Positions 35,219-46,846 of a DNA stretch of 64,000 nt are shown here, piece by piece. The notes below the pieces were generated by a model. The model was not told where the DNA came from, ran no database searches, and was given only the letters and a program-made list of their open reading frames with translations. The position numbers and the translations under genes are program-made. Each line of letters opens with the position of its first letter. The first letter of the stretch is position 1. Source of the DNA: Reticulascus tulasneorum (lineage: Eukaryota; Ascomycota; Sordariomycetes; Glomerellales; Reticulascaceae); contig LSAX01000007.1 in assembly GCA_001557505.1 (NCBI GenBank), forward strand, positions 248,001 to 312,000. Direction: 5' to 3'.

Positions 35219-36319
35219 TTAATCGGTAAAGACGTTCCCTGCTTCAATTACTTCAAAAGCCTTAGTAGTGTGCTCCCATATCTTTTTCCTCAACGCAGCC
35301 TTGTCAATTTTTTCATAAGCTGCCGGTGGGAAATTGTTCTCTCCATTCCAAGTGAGAGAATAAACACCACCCCCAGGCTTGCCGTCCGTCCCAATGATCA
35401 CCGCTTCCCCATTTTCGGCCTTGTCAATCGGTGGTGGAGGGTACCGAGGTGACGCCAGTGACAACATTCTATCGCCACACTCATTGGGCGGGACGGTAAG
35501 TAGTCGACCGAAGAGAGGTACGAACACCCAACGCCACATTATCCTAAACCAAGCAGGAAAATCTGGATTTTGGAAGCCTGGTCCCAAGACAAGACCGGGA
35601 AAGATATGGATCAGTCTGATCTTCCCACGGTTTTTTTCTGCCAACTCCTCCATGAACAAGGTGTGCATATACACCATATGCGACCTGGCCTGGGTATAAC
35701 TGTAATGCGCAGGATCACGAAGTGACAGGTCCTCAGGAAAGAGTTTTGCTTCAGAACCAGCAGCGAAAACGGAGACTACCGTTGCAGGAAGAGTCGATTG
35801 GCGAAGCAAGGGCATCAGCTTGATTATTATCCTCATCCGAGAGTAATACATCAACGACATTGTAGCGTCAATTCCTTCTTTTGTATCTTGGTAACTGTTA
35901 GACATTTATCCTCATCAAGAACATCGCAACGTACCTTTTCGAGGAAGAAATATTGCACCTGCATGAGACATCATCAAATAATCGATCCTGGGGTTGTCTC
36001 CCTCCTGTTCCTCCAACCGGATGATGTCTGCGCAGACTCTATCGACGCACTGGATCAACGAAATGTCATCGGCTCTGACAAACGTGAATTGACCGTGCGG
36101 ATATATACCGCGACACTCGGCGATGATCTCTTCCGCTACTTCTGTCTTCCTCCCCACGATATACGCACGAAACCCTTTGCCTCCGTTGACTGCGGCAGTG
36201 GCCAATGCACGAATTGTGTAGTGTCCGATGCCCGACGTGCCCCCGAAAAAGACCGCAACCAGAGGCCGGTCTTGGACCAGGGCAGTATTCAGAGTGCGCA
36301 CAACTTTCAAACCGACCAT
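35219..36319 (-). CDS. Short-chain dehydrogenase/reductase with altered active site
   Basis: Two exons (35935-36319 and 35219-35877) join in phase to 347 residues. The Rossmann motif is FFGGTSGIG near residue 25, with 'YIVGRK' as the second strand. At the position of YxxxK the sequence is HYSYTQARSHM, with Gln or Arg where Lys is expected. This is seen in some SDRs of fungal secondary-metabolite clusters. A hydrophobic segment (AWFRIMWRWVFVPLFGRLL) lies in the substrate region. The enzyme may be divergent or catalytically weak. It is divergent from the Zn2Cys6 factor at 37.0 kb, a common regulator-enzyme layout. Confidence 0.78.
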
Positions 36320-37038
36320 TGTAAAAGGGGTAGATTGGTATTGAAGATGAGAAAGATCCCTAGACAGAGTTGGTCTGTAGGAGAGGTTTTATACTTTTAC
36401 GAAGTAGATCTATCCCTTTGGTGTAAGTGTCTTTGACGGATTGGGGTAAATATCCAATGGGCTCTCGGCGAGTGGGGCTCGCTAATCTCGATTCGTACTA
36501 GAGGCCGTACATCGTACAGGACGCCGCTTTGGGGTTAGCGTGCGTTGCCCATCGTTAACCAACGAGATGCAGGATTGGCCAATGGTGGCCCGTAGTGGGG
36601 CCTGCTACAGCGGGTAGCCGGGAATTTCGGGCAAGGCTCAAAGTCAACTACGTACGTCCGCGGAGCACATGAGATCCTCTGGTAAACACAGCCCGCCACC
36701 AAAGCATCCTCCCAAACCAGGCCAGGAAGACGCACATCCGGGTAGATACGAGGAATCCTGTCTTCCGCAAGTATATACCGTGGTCGGTTGAGGCCAATCC
36801 ACATCATCTCGTCGCACTGATCGAACAGGGCTTGGGTATCGCATTCGGTCGTCTCGGGTTTTCAGCTTGGTTCTCAAGCTTCGAGATACATCTCAGCACA
36901 ACTTTGTCAACCTGGGATCCACTTTATTTGTCATTAGAAATTCCATGTTTGCATGCTCGCCGCCTAGACTACTGCATCAAATCTCTGGAAGGCCGACTAA
37001 AGAAGCTGAACCCACTCCCAGCTCGGCAGCATCGCAAA
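36320..37038. other. Divergent intergenic region with a coding-like minus-strand segment
   Basis: Lies between the SDR and the next factor. On the minus strand about 36,620-36,870 one frame reads like ordinary protein (ALFDQCDEMMWIGLNRP, then GLVWEDALVAGCVYQRIS). It has no start, family match or clear splice partner, and may be a gene fragment. Confidence 0.3.
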
Positions 37039-38321
37039 ATGTCCCAAAGACGATTTCATGCAAAGAGCCGACATGGTTGTACGCAATGCAAAAGGAATCG
37101 AACCAAGGTGTGTCTCTCCTTTCGTCTCTCGTTCCGCTACCTTTTTCTTGCTCACCATTATAGTGCGATGAGAACAAGCCAAGATGCGGAAGATGCGAGA
37201 GGATAGGGTCAGACTGCTCGCTAGGTGGCCAGACGTCGAGCTTGATATTCATCCCAGACAAACGTGTAGAGATTCAGGTTGAGCAATTCATCGCACAATC
37301 GCCGGGCACTAGTCCAGCGTCGTATAACGTGTCCAATCCCTGGAGCAGCGACTCGTCTGGGAGTATCAGATCAGTCACGAGTCCCTCTTCTAGCACCGAG
37401 CAATTAATCGTCGGATCTCACTTCACAGACATGGAACGTGAGAGACTAAGACTGATTAGCCACTATACGCTGCATACAGCGAAAAGCATTACCGAACTTA
37501 CCATACCTATGGACAAAGATCAAACCATCTGGAGTAGCTGGGTCACAGAACTTGCCTTTGAACACGATTTTCTCCTCCACGGTCTTTTGTGCTTAAGCGC
37601 GCTACATCTGGCACTACGTGGTGTCTCACGACAGAAGCATGCACTTATTGCTATTCGGAACTACGGACTCGGGATTGCCTTATTCCGGCCACACGTTTCA
37701 CACCTAACGGCCGATATATATGATGCTGTATTCGCCTTTTCTTTTATTGTCCTATTGTATTCTTTTGGGATCCAGCGTTCTACAGGGCCTGTGGTTAATC
37801 GGATCGCCAGTCTTTATCAAGTCTTGATTCTCCTTCGTAGGACGGCTTCGATAGTCAAATCCGAACCTGGCATGCTAAGACAGAGCCGATGGTCCTTCTT
37901 GGTGGCACCCGAACTTCTTCAGTCTACGCGCACGCTCCCAGATGAGATAGAAGATATGCTTTCTAGGCTTCTACAACGCACTTCGACTACGCTCCTCACG
38001 GCTGGTGAGCAAGCCGTATACGTCTCAGCAATTCAAATACTAAGAGGCAATCTGGCATTGGCGATCACGTATCAACGAGTCCAAATAGCACTTACATGGT
38101 TCCCAATCATCAGTCCATCAGAATTCTGGCCATTGGTAGACAATAGTGAACCTTTGGCGCTTGCGATCCTAGCCAACTATGCAGTCATCCTATACTGGCT
38201 ACGAAAAACCATCTGGATAGAAGGATGGGGGCAAGGTACGGTACTTGCTATTCATCAAGCTCTATCACCTGAATGGCATGAATGTGTTGCCTGGGCAATG
38301 CAAGAGACACAACCAGCCTAG
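37039..38321 (+). CDS. Zn2Cys6 transcription factor
   Basis: Regulator of 408 residues in two exons (37039-37107 and 37164-38321), joined in phase by GTGTGT...TAG. The intron splits the zinc cluster, as in other fungal factors: exon 1 ends after SRHGCTQCKRNRTK and exon 2 starts CDENKPRCGRCERIGSDC (spacing 2-6-6-2-6). A fungal-specific domain follows, with 'LISHYTLHTAKSI', 'LHGLLCLSALHLAL' and 'GLGIALFRPHV', the layout of sterol-regulator (Upc2-like) and related factors. It is transcribed away from the SDR at 35.2-36.3 kb. Confidence 0.88.
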
Positions 38322-38845
38322 CCGATGATCGAAATCTCTTATGGGGTGCCAAAGTTCGCCCAGAAGTAAGAGGATGAGGCTGATGTCGACGGTGACGGTC
38401 AAGAATTTCCGTGCCGTTTACCCGAACAAGGAATTTGCAGCAATTGCCGGCTTGAAGAACCAAGCGTCGAGGATATCTGCAGAAATTTGCTGCACAGGAG
38501 ACAGCGGTTGTCGAGAGTCTAAATAACCTGCCCCGTCTCTCTAATTGGGACTGCTGCATGGCTGATAAGGCATTCCTTCTGCAGGTTGAATTGGTGGAAC
38601 CCAAAGTACGTCGAGCAATACCTTGGGTGTTGCAAAACCCTGAAAGTCGGTCCAGCCGTAAACAGAGCACCAGCAGCCAGATATCCATGTGCAGCTGAAA
38701 GCTGGCTGGCCGCGGCATGGTTCCTGCGGAATATCAGCGAAAAAGGGACAAGGTCACCATTCGGACCGTCAAGATCTCAATGCTTTCTAGCACCATTTGT
38801 TGGCATCTGTTGTATTGATCAGTAACTATGTAGCCTTATTCTGAT
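38322..38845. other. Intergenic, nothing assigned
   Basis: Frames on both strands are short or of unlikely composition. A 156-codon minus-strand frame overlapping the end of the factor gene is rich in Arg and Cys and is judged a shadow. Confidence 0.4.
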
Positions 38846-39073
38846 TTAGGCAAGTACTGGATATCTGGGCGAAGGGTTGGGGACCAACGATCGAGCCGCA
38901 ACGTCAGCGGGACCTATTCCTGCGCATGGTATAATTGCAGGCGCCGCCACGGTTATCAAGGCTATGGTCTTGTTTATTCGCTGAACAAATGATTGAGCAA
39001 CCAATGCGTCGGTGGTATGAACAGCCTGACTGAAGCGGACCTTGGCATCAAAACTCCAATTTAAATCAGCCAT
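38846..39073 (-). CDS. Small hypothetical protein with a hydrophobic segment
   Basis: A 75-codon frame from an ATG at 39073, on the same strand as the TcA-like gene and 58 bp beyond its stop. The start (MADLNWSFDAKVRFSQAV) is hydrophilic, followed by a moderately hydrophobic stretch (TIALITVAAPAIIPCAGIG). No family is recognised. It could be a real small gene, an exon or chance; kept because of its position. Confidence 0.3.
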   Translation of the reverse strand: MADLNWSFDAKVRFSQAVHTTDALVAQSFVQRINKTIALITVAAPAIIPCAGIGPADVAARSLVPNPSPRYPVLA

Positions 39074-39130
39074 GAATGTTCACGTTGGCAGAAGTAAGAA
39101 TCACTTCAAACGAGCCCAGCGCAATATTCA

Positions 39131-42100
39131 CTAGTTCAAATGGTATCCCACAACCAACCACATCCTCCCCAGAGGCGCCGTCCCTGCTACATCAAGTTTC
39201 CACTCCCCGTCGAGCACCAATGTCTCCGTCTTGTTGGCGGTCCAGAAATCTACTGCTTTCATCCAACTCACGTTCCCATTTGCCACTGCCGTCTGCGTCG
39301 CGATATCGCCGCCAAAAGCCATTGTCGATCCCGCCAAGTCCGAAGCGCTCAACAAAGTAACCTGCCTCACTTCCGGTGCCTTGCCGCCCAACGTTCTGGC
39401 GAAGAAGGGCAGGCGGGCTCGCAGGTCCTTCAAAGTCATGGTTCGGGTGCCGTTGCCGGCGCTCTCAGCGAAGCGGTGCCATTCCGTTGGGAAATCGTTC
39501 TTGAGGTCAAAGAGGGCCACGAGGCCGCTGCTTCCTGCTCCGGCGCCGGCCGCGCCGGCGGGAGGTGTTGGATTGCCGACTTGCTTTAGAAGGTCTCTGG
39601 TTGCATCAGATGCTGCTTGTCGGAGCTGCTGGCCGCCATCGGAAGCCGTGTACTTCAGGTGGACTATCAGGTCGCTGATCGAATCATAGTCGAATTGGCG
39701 CACTTCTGCGGGGAGCTCGATTCGCCAGCGGCTGATGGCCCCAGCGCCCTCGAACGGGAGATACCTCTCGCCGCGGAAATCAAGATCGAAAACCCCGCCG
39801 TCCGACTGCCCGGAGCTGACCGCGGTTGCCGCTACGGGTACGACATTAGTAGCGAAGCGCGCGTCACCGCCGCCTGGAGCCTCGGCATACGTCTTGGCCG
39901 ACTTGGCTCCCGCGGCCGAATGTCGGAAACGATGCTGGAGCAGCCGCACGGTGGCGTTGACGTTCGTGTAGGGTCCGACGACGCAGGGCACCGAGATGCT
40001 CACGGTCTTTATGCGCCGGCGGTAGTGCCCCGGAAAGTCCAGATCGAAGAGCGCCTCCGGCAGGGTGAACTCTACAGATCCCGTCTGCCGGAGCTCGAGG
40101 AGACCCAGAGGCGCGACGGATCGGAGAGAAATGTGCCGCGTGATCTCGTAGTCATGCCCCCGGCTCTCCATGTATGCCATCTCGAGCTTCTTCAGTCCAA
40201 TGTACAAGCTATCGCCGCATAAGAGTCCATCGCGGGCCGAGTCCCAGTATCCGAACCGGATAAAATCGCTACCAGTCAGTCCTCTTTCGAACCGGTCTAG
40301 TGGCAAATTGTCAGTGCATCCGTACTAAGAACTGCATTAGTGTGCCTTCTGAACTTACAGGCCATCTCAGCCCGTTTTGCAATATCATATGCAAGTGTGT
40401 AGATGCTATAAAAAGACGCCCGCACGCTATTCTCCATATAAGTATACAGCTCTTCTCCTGTATACTTGGAGGTCAGAAACTCGAGCGTCTTGGCCGTGGT
40501 ATCGGCCTGCGCCTCCTGCAAGTCAATATCGCGGCTAGCAGACCGAACTCGTACTCGCTGCCCTTCTATCTGCTTGTCAATGAGCCTGATCTCGCGGCCC
40601 GCGATGTTAGCCTGCAGTCGTCGCTCCTGCACTTGACGCTGGAGCTTGGCCGTCCGTCCGGCCCGCGTCCCAGACGCGTTTGCCCGCTCGGCCGAGTAGC
40701 CCTTCACGTCGGACATGAAGCGCATCGCCTCGATGGCGTTCTTGATACCAACCTTTAGCGTCAGACCAGCACCCATGGGCATAATGTTTTCCTCCGTATC
40801 GGGGATGAAAGACAGGAACGACGCCGCAAGCCGGAGCCCGCTCGCCTCTTCGGTGTAGCGGGCTGCTGATTCGGCCATATCCATCTCGAGCTGCTCGTTA
40901 CGGCTCATACGAAGATTGTCAGACGTCGGTGCCTCAATCTGGGGGTCAAGCTCAAGGTAGTCTTGGCCGTTGACGGGAATCTTGCTTTTATCCTCCCCAA
41001 TGAGGGCTAGGTAGTATTCCATCCGCATGGCTGGACCGCGTCACGACTCTTGAAGCGCTTCCAGCGCCTTGTTGGCCTCTTCAAGCTGCATCTTCTTTAG
41101 GTCCATCACTAAGACGTTGATAGACGCTTCCTGTTGGGTTCGCATGACCAGCATCCTCTCCGCGTCGCCTTTCTCCTTAGCGGTGAGGAACGCAGCCGAC
41201 ATCTGCTTCAGCTCTGCACAAAGCTCGAGCGCTTTGCCAATTAGGTATAAGAACCGATAATTTGGCATGGGGCTGCTGACGTCGTTGATGATGCTCATAA
41301 CCCCTGCGCCGGATGCTGCGGCTCGCACCAGGGCGCCAGGGTCGAGCGGGGGTTCAAATAGGGCATAGACCTGCGCGTTGCCGTTGATATCGAGTGAGTT
41401 ACGTATCTTATAGAGCCTGTCATCGATGAGATTACGAAGCTGGGCAATCTTAGGGTTTGGAGGCAGGCAGAAGTAGTCTGTAGCTGCCTGCCCGAAGATA
41501 CCCGTCGCCATTGTGTTAGCTATCGAGTTCGCAACATTGGAGGGCTGCGACATGGTCCCGCTGCGGATTGTGAAGGGAAACTGGACTTCCATCTCAACCT
41601 CGGCGTTGGCGAAGGCGTTTAGCTGGCCTTGTATGGTAGCGTAAGTTGCCACGGTTGTGGTACCAGGGTTGCGTATCGTCTCCGGGGCCGGGCCGAAGAT
41701 CTTGGACGCCTGGATGTAAAGGTTGATAGCATAGGGGACCGATTCGAGAGTATTCTGGCGGAAGTAGTGGTCACCGTACGCGACCAATACTTCGATGTAC
41801 TACGGAGCGGCAAGTCAGATCACCGATATCGCTCGTTGGCGTTGGGATACGTCTTACCTTCATCTCTGCCCACTTCATATAGGTGGATGGCCTGCTCCTC
41901 GCAATTACGTACGGCGAGAATGGATGCGACGCCCATTCGTAGACTGCAGCGTCTAGCGCCCCGTCCTTACTCTTTAGTAGATGTTCGAGGTCATTCCGAG
42001 CTGACACGGCCTTGAACGGTGGCCACTTCCAACATCTGTCTGGTGCAATACCATCGGCGTACGGGTCAAATATAAGACGACCGGCCCGCAGAGCGAGATC

Positions 42101-42139
42101 AAACTGCTGGCTGCTGGCAAACCTGGTCATCATTGCCAT
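39131..42139 (-). CDS. TcA-like carboxy-terminal segment (linker, coiled stalk, TcB-binding)
   Basis: The last third of the TcA-like gene, in four open pieces: 41858-42139, 41044-41799, about 40376-41028 and 39131-40306. The first junction is a clean GTAAGA...TAG intron. The second break is an in-frame TGA at 41041-41043 with the same frame on both sides. The third junction is a GTAAGT...TAG intron near 40,310-40,375. The pieces match the helical channel region and the TcB-binding domain. The near-terminal signature 'DLDFRGERYLPFEGAGAISRW' is among the most conserved in TcA proteins. The stop at 39131 gives a normal TcA end. Confidence 0.85.
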
Positions 42140-42197
42140 CGGGATGTGGACGGCAATCTCGGCGTTGTCTGTAGAAGCGGGCCCCAGTTAGAATTAC

Positions 42198-45100
42198 TCA
42201 GGTCAAAGGCAAATGAGACAGCGGGCGAGTCCGGACGTCTTTTACCACCCATGGGACGGGTCTTATGTAGCTTAGAGGTAGTAAACTGTTCCACTCACAT
42301 TGAGAATAAGGGCCTGCCATCTCTAGATACCTGTGGCCGAAGGATAGGTTGGCATCGTTTAGACTAATAAGATTATCAGGATGGGAGTTGTCTTCGAAGT
42401 CGACGCGGCGGTAAGGATCTAAACTATGAAGGACCCGATAGATGGATTCGATGCCGGGATCCGTAGTCGCGGCCGACATCAAGGCCACACTCTGAGGATG
42501 GACCATGGGAAACCGCCTGGTGCCGAAGGGGTTGTTAGACAGCAAGTCGTCGAAACACAACGTGGATATTGTCCCAATTCCGACGGCGCTTGTCTGCCCG
42601 ATCCACAGGAGCGGGTTGAAATCCTTCGCGACCATGCGGTCTTGGAAGGAGTGGAGCTGTGGGAAGTCCCAACTTCGCACTCCTCCCCAGAAACCAGCCT
42701 CCCAGAAATACGCTTCGTCCCAAAATCCCTTGGGCACGATGTATAGACTGTCCGTCTTGGCGAAAGTGGTCTGCCACAGTTCTGTTTGGGAACACCAAGG
42801 CTCACGCAACATATCCTTTTCAAATGTGTTGCCCTTGAATACAACAGGGCTATATGCGTCTTGCACACTCGGATCTCGTGCCAACTCAAACCGCCGTCGT
42901 GCCACGAGAGCTCGGTGCCCAATACCGCCAAATTCATTTGAATCCGACACGCAAGAGCAATGCCACGTGATATCTATGATAAGGGTGCTCTCGCTTCCTC
43001 CCAATTTCGGTCGATGGGCCCAGAATCGATACCTTGATATTGGTCCGGGGTTGTTCGCGACGTAAGTTGGCGCAGAACTGTTGCCCTCGTATCTTGCTAT
43101 GTCACACATGTGCGCTAGTGGCGTGTAATCTCCAATCTGAGGCAGAATTGCATCCCCCGGAAAACTGAAGTATGGACTTCTGGTAATTGGCGCCGCTTGG
43201 ATGGTATGACTGTACATCTGCTTCGCGGTCCACTTTCCGTTGACGAGCTCCGATACACCAAAAGTGATATCCCAGCTCTTCTTGGGCTCCCCAGATGATG
43301 GATTCACGGTCCAAGTCGACTCTGAACTCTCAGCAGTTGCGGTACCTCCACTCTTTGCCGTCCGGAGAGTGAAATGAGGCAAAAAGATGAACATTCTGCC
43401 TGAGAGATAGTATGGGATGACAAACACCCCTGGCGTGGGTAATGGATGCCCGTTCTCGTCGTTGTCGTATACGGGAATCGCGACGTCGACCTTCTCCCAT
43501 GGTGTGAAGTAACCTGTCGTCTTGACGTCGCAGGTGCGGTAGTAAAACACATAGGGTAGGTTTCTTGTGCGCGCAAAGATATGCAGCTTGTTAGGCCTGC
43601 GGTCGGCCGAGAGTCCGAGCTCTTTGGCATATTCGGTCTGCCAGTAAATGGCAACGGGGTCAAGATTGGATATCTCAAAGAGCGACATGACGTACGTTCG
43701 GATAGCGCCATCGACTCTAGACTGCCCGACATCCTTGGAGCTGAGACTCTCTTCGAACTGTTTGTACAGGGACGACTTGTCGGGTCGCAGCCCTGGATCG
43801 AGCCAGTTCTCCGGGTACAGAAACACCTTCCTATTCGCCTCCCACAACGTGTACTTCTGCATCCATTCCCAGGTCGTCGTGTCGATGCAGTTGTTGGGAA
43901 TTCCATGCTTGTGCTCCAGGCCCATAAGAGACCGCTGTATAAACAGTTGAACAGTGGATATTGCTTGTTTGATCCGAGACGTCACTAGCGCAGAATTGAC
44001 CTGGCTGTCGATCAGGAGGAATTCGAATAGGGTATCGGAATCCGTGACGTCTTGTCCGCGGAAGTAGCTTGAGTGGATCAAAAAGTCAACCATGGCATCT
44101 CGTCTCGCTTCGCGGATCTGGTCGTTCAGGTTCTTTACCGTGCCACTGCTGAGTTTCGAGTCTGCAGTGACTTTGATCGAGCGAAGTGCACCCGCTACCC
44201 GAGTGCGTCTTTCTGCAGCCACTACTGTAGTGGTGGAGCTCTGCAGTCCCTGCCACATGAACGGCTCGTATGGGATTGGTTCAGCTAGATCAAAGAGAGC
44301 ATTGACAGAGCTCAGCTGTTCAAGCACATCTAGACTTTTGAGAATACGTATTTGACTAGCCAGTAGCTCCAAACCGCCACCAGACAGCACATGCTTGACT
44401 CGCGCTACTTCTTTGTTTCCATTCGCGGGGAAGGGGACTTGAAGATCCAGGAGAAGGGTTACTGTCGCTTTTGGCCAGGAGAAAAGCTCGCTCAGCATAT
44501 CCGCGACTTTTCCCTTCCTGTTCTCGTCGCCGAGCCAATTGAACAAGTCAAGAGTAGCGTTCGGGGTTCTCAAATCGTTAGACAAAAGGGATCGAATATC
44601 GCAGTAGTTGACCAGTTTGGTGATTTGCTCGAGAGTCACGGCCTTTTTGGAGCTCCTAGGGAAGGGAAAGAAAAACACATCTTTGAGAGATTTCGAGTTG
44701 ATATGTACAATCTCATCGAAGCTCAACGAGAAGGATTCAATCAGCCTAGAGAGATTACTCAATGTCTGTAGGGATGGCAGGACTCCGTTGATGATATCGC
44801 TCTCTGGTATCCTGAGAGATTCTGGAATCGGCGACTTGGGTGTCCGGATGGACTCCCATAGTAGAGCCTCAACAGAAGGCTGAGACGCAACTAGCTTGTA
44901 TATCTGTCCCTGCAGAAGTGGAACTTCCTGAGAAACAAGATGAGAAGAGGCCCCCACAAAGATCAGGCGTGATCCAGCAATCACAATATCTGGATCGGCG
45001 TCGAATGCAGCCGGCAGAGAAAACGTGTATGATGCCGTGGCCGGAGCAAAGATGTAAGTAGCTACCAGCTCGGCGTTTGCTTCTGACGTCAGAGCCGTTG

Positions 45101-46619
45101 CCAGAGTCGCCTGGGGGATTGCGTCTGGAAGAGAAACTCCTGGAGCAATCGCTGCACATATGTTGTCCGATATGGTGCCTTCGCCCACGGTGATGTTATG
45201 CAGAAGGTACTCGACCGTTGACGGAGTCAGCGCACCATAGAGTCCCTGCAGAGCATCGCTCAACGTCCGGTGGAGGAGATATTGTCTGACAATCGGCAAG
45301 AAGTATTGGAGGTATGCCCGGCGCTTGGCATCAGCTGTTTGCGAGAGAATGTCTCCCACAGGAGTGTCCGGGCCCGTTACGATCTGACGCAAGGTTTCAT
45401 TCTCTTTGAAATAGCCAGGACGTTTGGGCACGAGCTTCTCAAAGGTTTGCTGTCCTCCTTTCAGCTTACTAGCGCGAGGAATGGCAGATGTCCAGGTTTT
45501 TGAGGCTGGGACGCTCGTGTCAGCAGCCGCCAGCGCCTCGGAGATCTCGGCATCCGACAATAGTCCAGTTATCCGGATTGTATGGGTAATTTTCTTCTTG
45601 GAATCCTGGTACTCCTGGTACTGGATCTTTGTAGTGAGGGTGGCCGGTGGCCCGTCGATGGACTTTTGTGTTTTGGGATCCTTGAATTTCACAGATCCGT
45701 CCCCGGCTTCGTTTGCATATATGAATGTCCCATTAAGATATGACACAATAGCTTCGACGGTTGAGGCATCGTACATGGTGGATATTACTTTCCTCACCGT
45801 CTCATCAGTGACATCCACAGATACATTTGTGTCAGGGAAGCGTTGGGAAATGTCGGCCCAAGAACTTCGGAGAGACTTGAGAAATGATGTAGCAGGCGTA
45901 AACATAGGGTTGCCATCGTTGAGTTCGGCACGAGAAGGATGCGTCAACTCGTGAACAAGCCCGAGACCCACGCCATATTTATCAAGTTTCAGCCAGTCTC
46001 CAATATGAAGAAAAGAGGATGTTGGGTTCTCCAATGCATTCGGGAAAAGAGAGATGAAGTTAACCAAATCCGCCATAGACAGGCCCAAGAGATTGCGCAG
46101 AGCACGCCAGCGGGTCAAAGTGGCCAGGTTACTGAGCGTGAGTTCGACTTGAAGCCATGAACCCCCAAGATTAGCCACCTCTAGGAGACTCTGAATATCG
46201 TCCTGGCTCCAACTGAATGCTGTCGCAAGATCGCGTATGCATGCCTGCAGCGGATGCGCAGAGCTTGGGACGCCGTCGAACACAGCGAAGACGTATTCTG
46301 GCCCTGCAGCTCTGACCAAACTAGGACGAAGGAAAAGCCTCTCGTACTCGGAGCCTCTTCCAACTCCCGGAAAGGAGACGAAAAGCTCCAGAACATCGTC
46401 GATGTCGACATCAAGCAGAAGACTAAGTTTCTGAATATGTGCCAGTTGTTGGAGGACCTCCGGCCCGGAGACACCGACGACCCCATAGGAGGAGGACACA
46501 TAGAGCGCTCTGCTCGCCTGCTGGACAGACCAACCAAGTTTCCTATGTAGCTTTATAGTGGTCCAAATCTTCATCCACTGTCCTTCTTTGATATCACTTT
46601 GTTTGACAGTCGTCAACAC
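42198..46619 (-). CDS. TcA-like central segment (ABC-toxin N / neuraminidase-like)
   Basis: The longest open frame in the window, 1,473 codons, is the central body of the TcA-like gene. It covers the alpha-helical shell that continues from VRP1 and the ABC-toxin N-terminal region. The neuraminidase-like/receptor-binding region follows, with the characteristic 'ISNLDPVAIYWQTEYAKEL' and 'LHIFARTRNLPYVFYYR' blocks and then 'HLDPYRRVDFEDNSHPDN'. It opens without an ATG; the frame upstream continues back to a frame change near 46,690. It closes at 42,198 where the frame is lost. The long uninterrupted stretch shows that most of the protein is intact and that damage is local. Confidence 0.85.
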   Translation of the reverse strand: MLTTVKQSDIKEGQWMKIWTTIKLHRKLGWSVQQASRALYVSSSYGVVGVSGPEVLQQLAHIQKLSLLLDVDIDDVLELFVSFPGVGRGSEYERLFLRPSLVRAAGPEYVFAVFDGVPSSAHPLQACIRDLATAFSWSQDDIQSLLEVANLGGSWLQVELTLSNLATLTRWRALRNLLGLSMADLVNFISLFPNALENPTSSFLHIGDWLKLDKYGVGLGLVHELTHPSRAELNDGNPMFTPATSFLKSLRSSWADISQRFPDTNVSVDVTDETVRKVISTMYDASTVEAIVSYLNGTFIYANEAGDGSVKFKDPKTQKSIDGPPATLTTKIQYQEYQDSKKKITHTIRITGLLSDAEISEALAAADTSVPASKTWTSAIPRASKLKGGQQTFEKLVPKRPGYFKENETLRQIVTGPDTPVGDILSQTADAKRRAYLQYFLPIVRQYLLHRTLSDALQGLYGALTPSTVEYLLHNITVGEGTISDNICAAIAPGVSLPDAIPQATLATALTSEANAELVATYIFAPATASYTFSLPAAFDADPDIVIAGSRLIFVGASSHLVSQEVPLLQGQIYKLVASQPSVEALLWESIRTPKSPIPESLRIPESDIINGVLPSLQTLSNLSRLIESFSLSFDEIVHINSKSLKDVFFFPFPRSSKKAVTLEQITKLVNYCDIRSLLSNDLRTPNATLDLFNWLGDENRKGKVADMLSELFSWPKATVTLLLDLQVPFPANGNKEVARVKHVLSGGGLELLASQIRILKSLDVLEQLSSVNALFDLAEPIPYEPFMWQGLQSSTTTVVAAERRTRVAGALRSIKVTADSKLSSGTVKNLNDQIREARRDAMVDFLIHSSYFRGQDVTDSDTLFEFLLIDSQVNSALVTSRIKQAISTVQLFIQRSLMGLEHKHGIPNNCIDTTTWEWMQKYTLWEANRKVFLYPENWLDPGLRPDKSSLYKQFEESLSSKDVGQSRVDGAIRTYVMSLFEISNLDPVAIYWQTEYAKELGLSADRRPNKLHIFARTRNLPYVFYYRTCDVKTTGYFTPWEKVDVAIPVYDNDENGHPLPTPGVFVIPYYLSGRMFIFLPHFTLRTAKSGGTATAESSESTWTVNPSSGEPKKSWDITFGVSELVNGKWTAKQMYSHTIQAAPITRSPYFSFPGDAILPQIGDYTPLAHMCDIARYEGNSSAPTYVANNPGPISRYRFWAHRPKLGGSESTLIIDITWHCSCVSDSNEFGGIGHRALVARRRFELARDPSVQDAYSPVVFKGNTFEKDMLREPWCSQTELWQTTFAKTDSLYIVPKGFWDEAYFWEAGFWGGVRSWDFPQLHSFQDRMVAKDFNPLLWIGQTSAVGIGTISTLCFDDLLSNNPFGTRRFPMVHPQSVALMSAATTDPGIESIYRVLHSLDPYRRVDFEDNSHPDNLISLNDANLSFGHRYLEMAGPYSQCEWNSLLPLSYIRPVPWVVKDVRTRPLSHLPLT

Positions 46620-46846
46620 AATTTTGCTCAGTTCAGGTACAGCGTCCTCACTGGATGGAATTGAGAGGACTATGATGTCTCCTACTTCTGGGTATCAAAT
46701 CGAAACCACACGGTGAGAAAGGCAGCTTTGCCTGAACTGCTCTGTAGGTTGTGTCGCTCAAAAAAGTGGGCCAGATCATATTGGACGATGAATTCGTTCA
46801 CAAATGTCGTGGACTGGAAGTTTAATACAGCGGGGTCGAAAGACCC

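Noticed and set aside
42426..46550. Plus-strand open frames opposite the TcA-like gene
   Set aside because: They are shadows of the long minus-strand coding frame, with unnatural composition and no splice structure.
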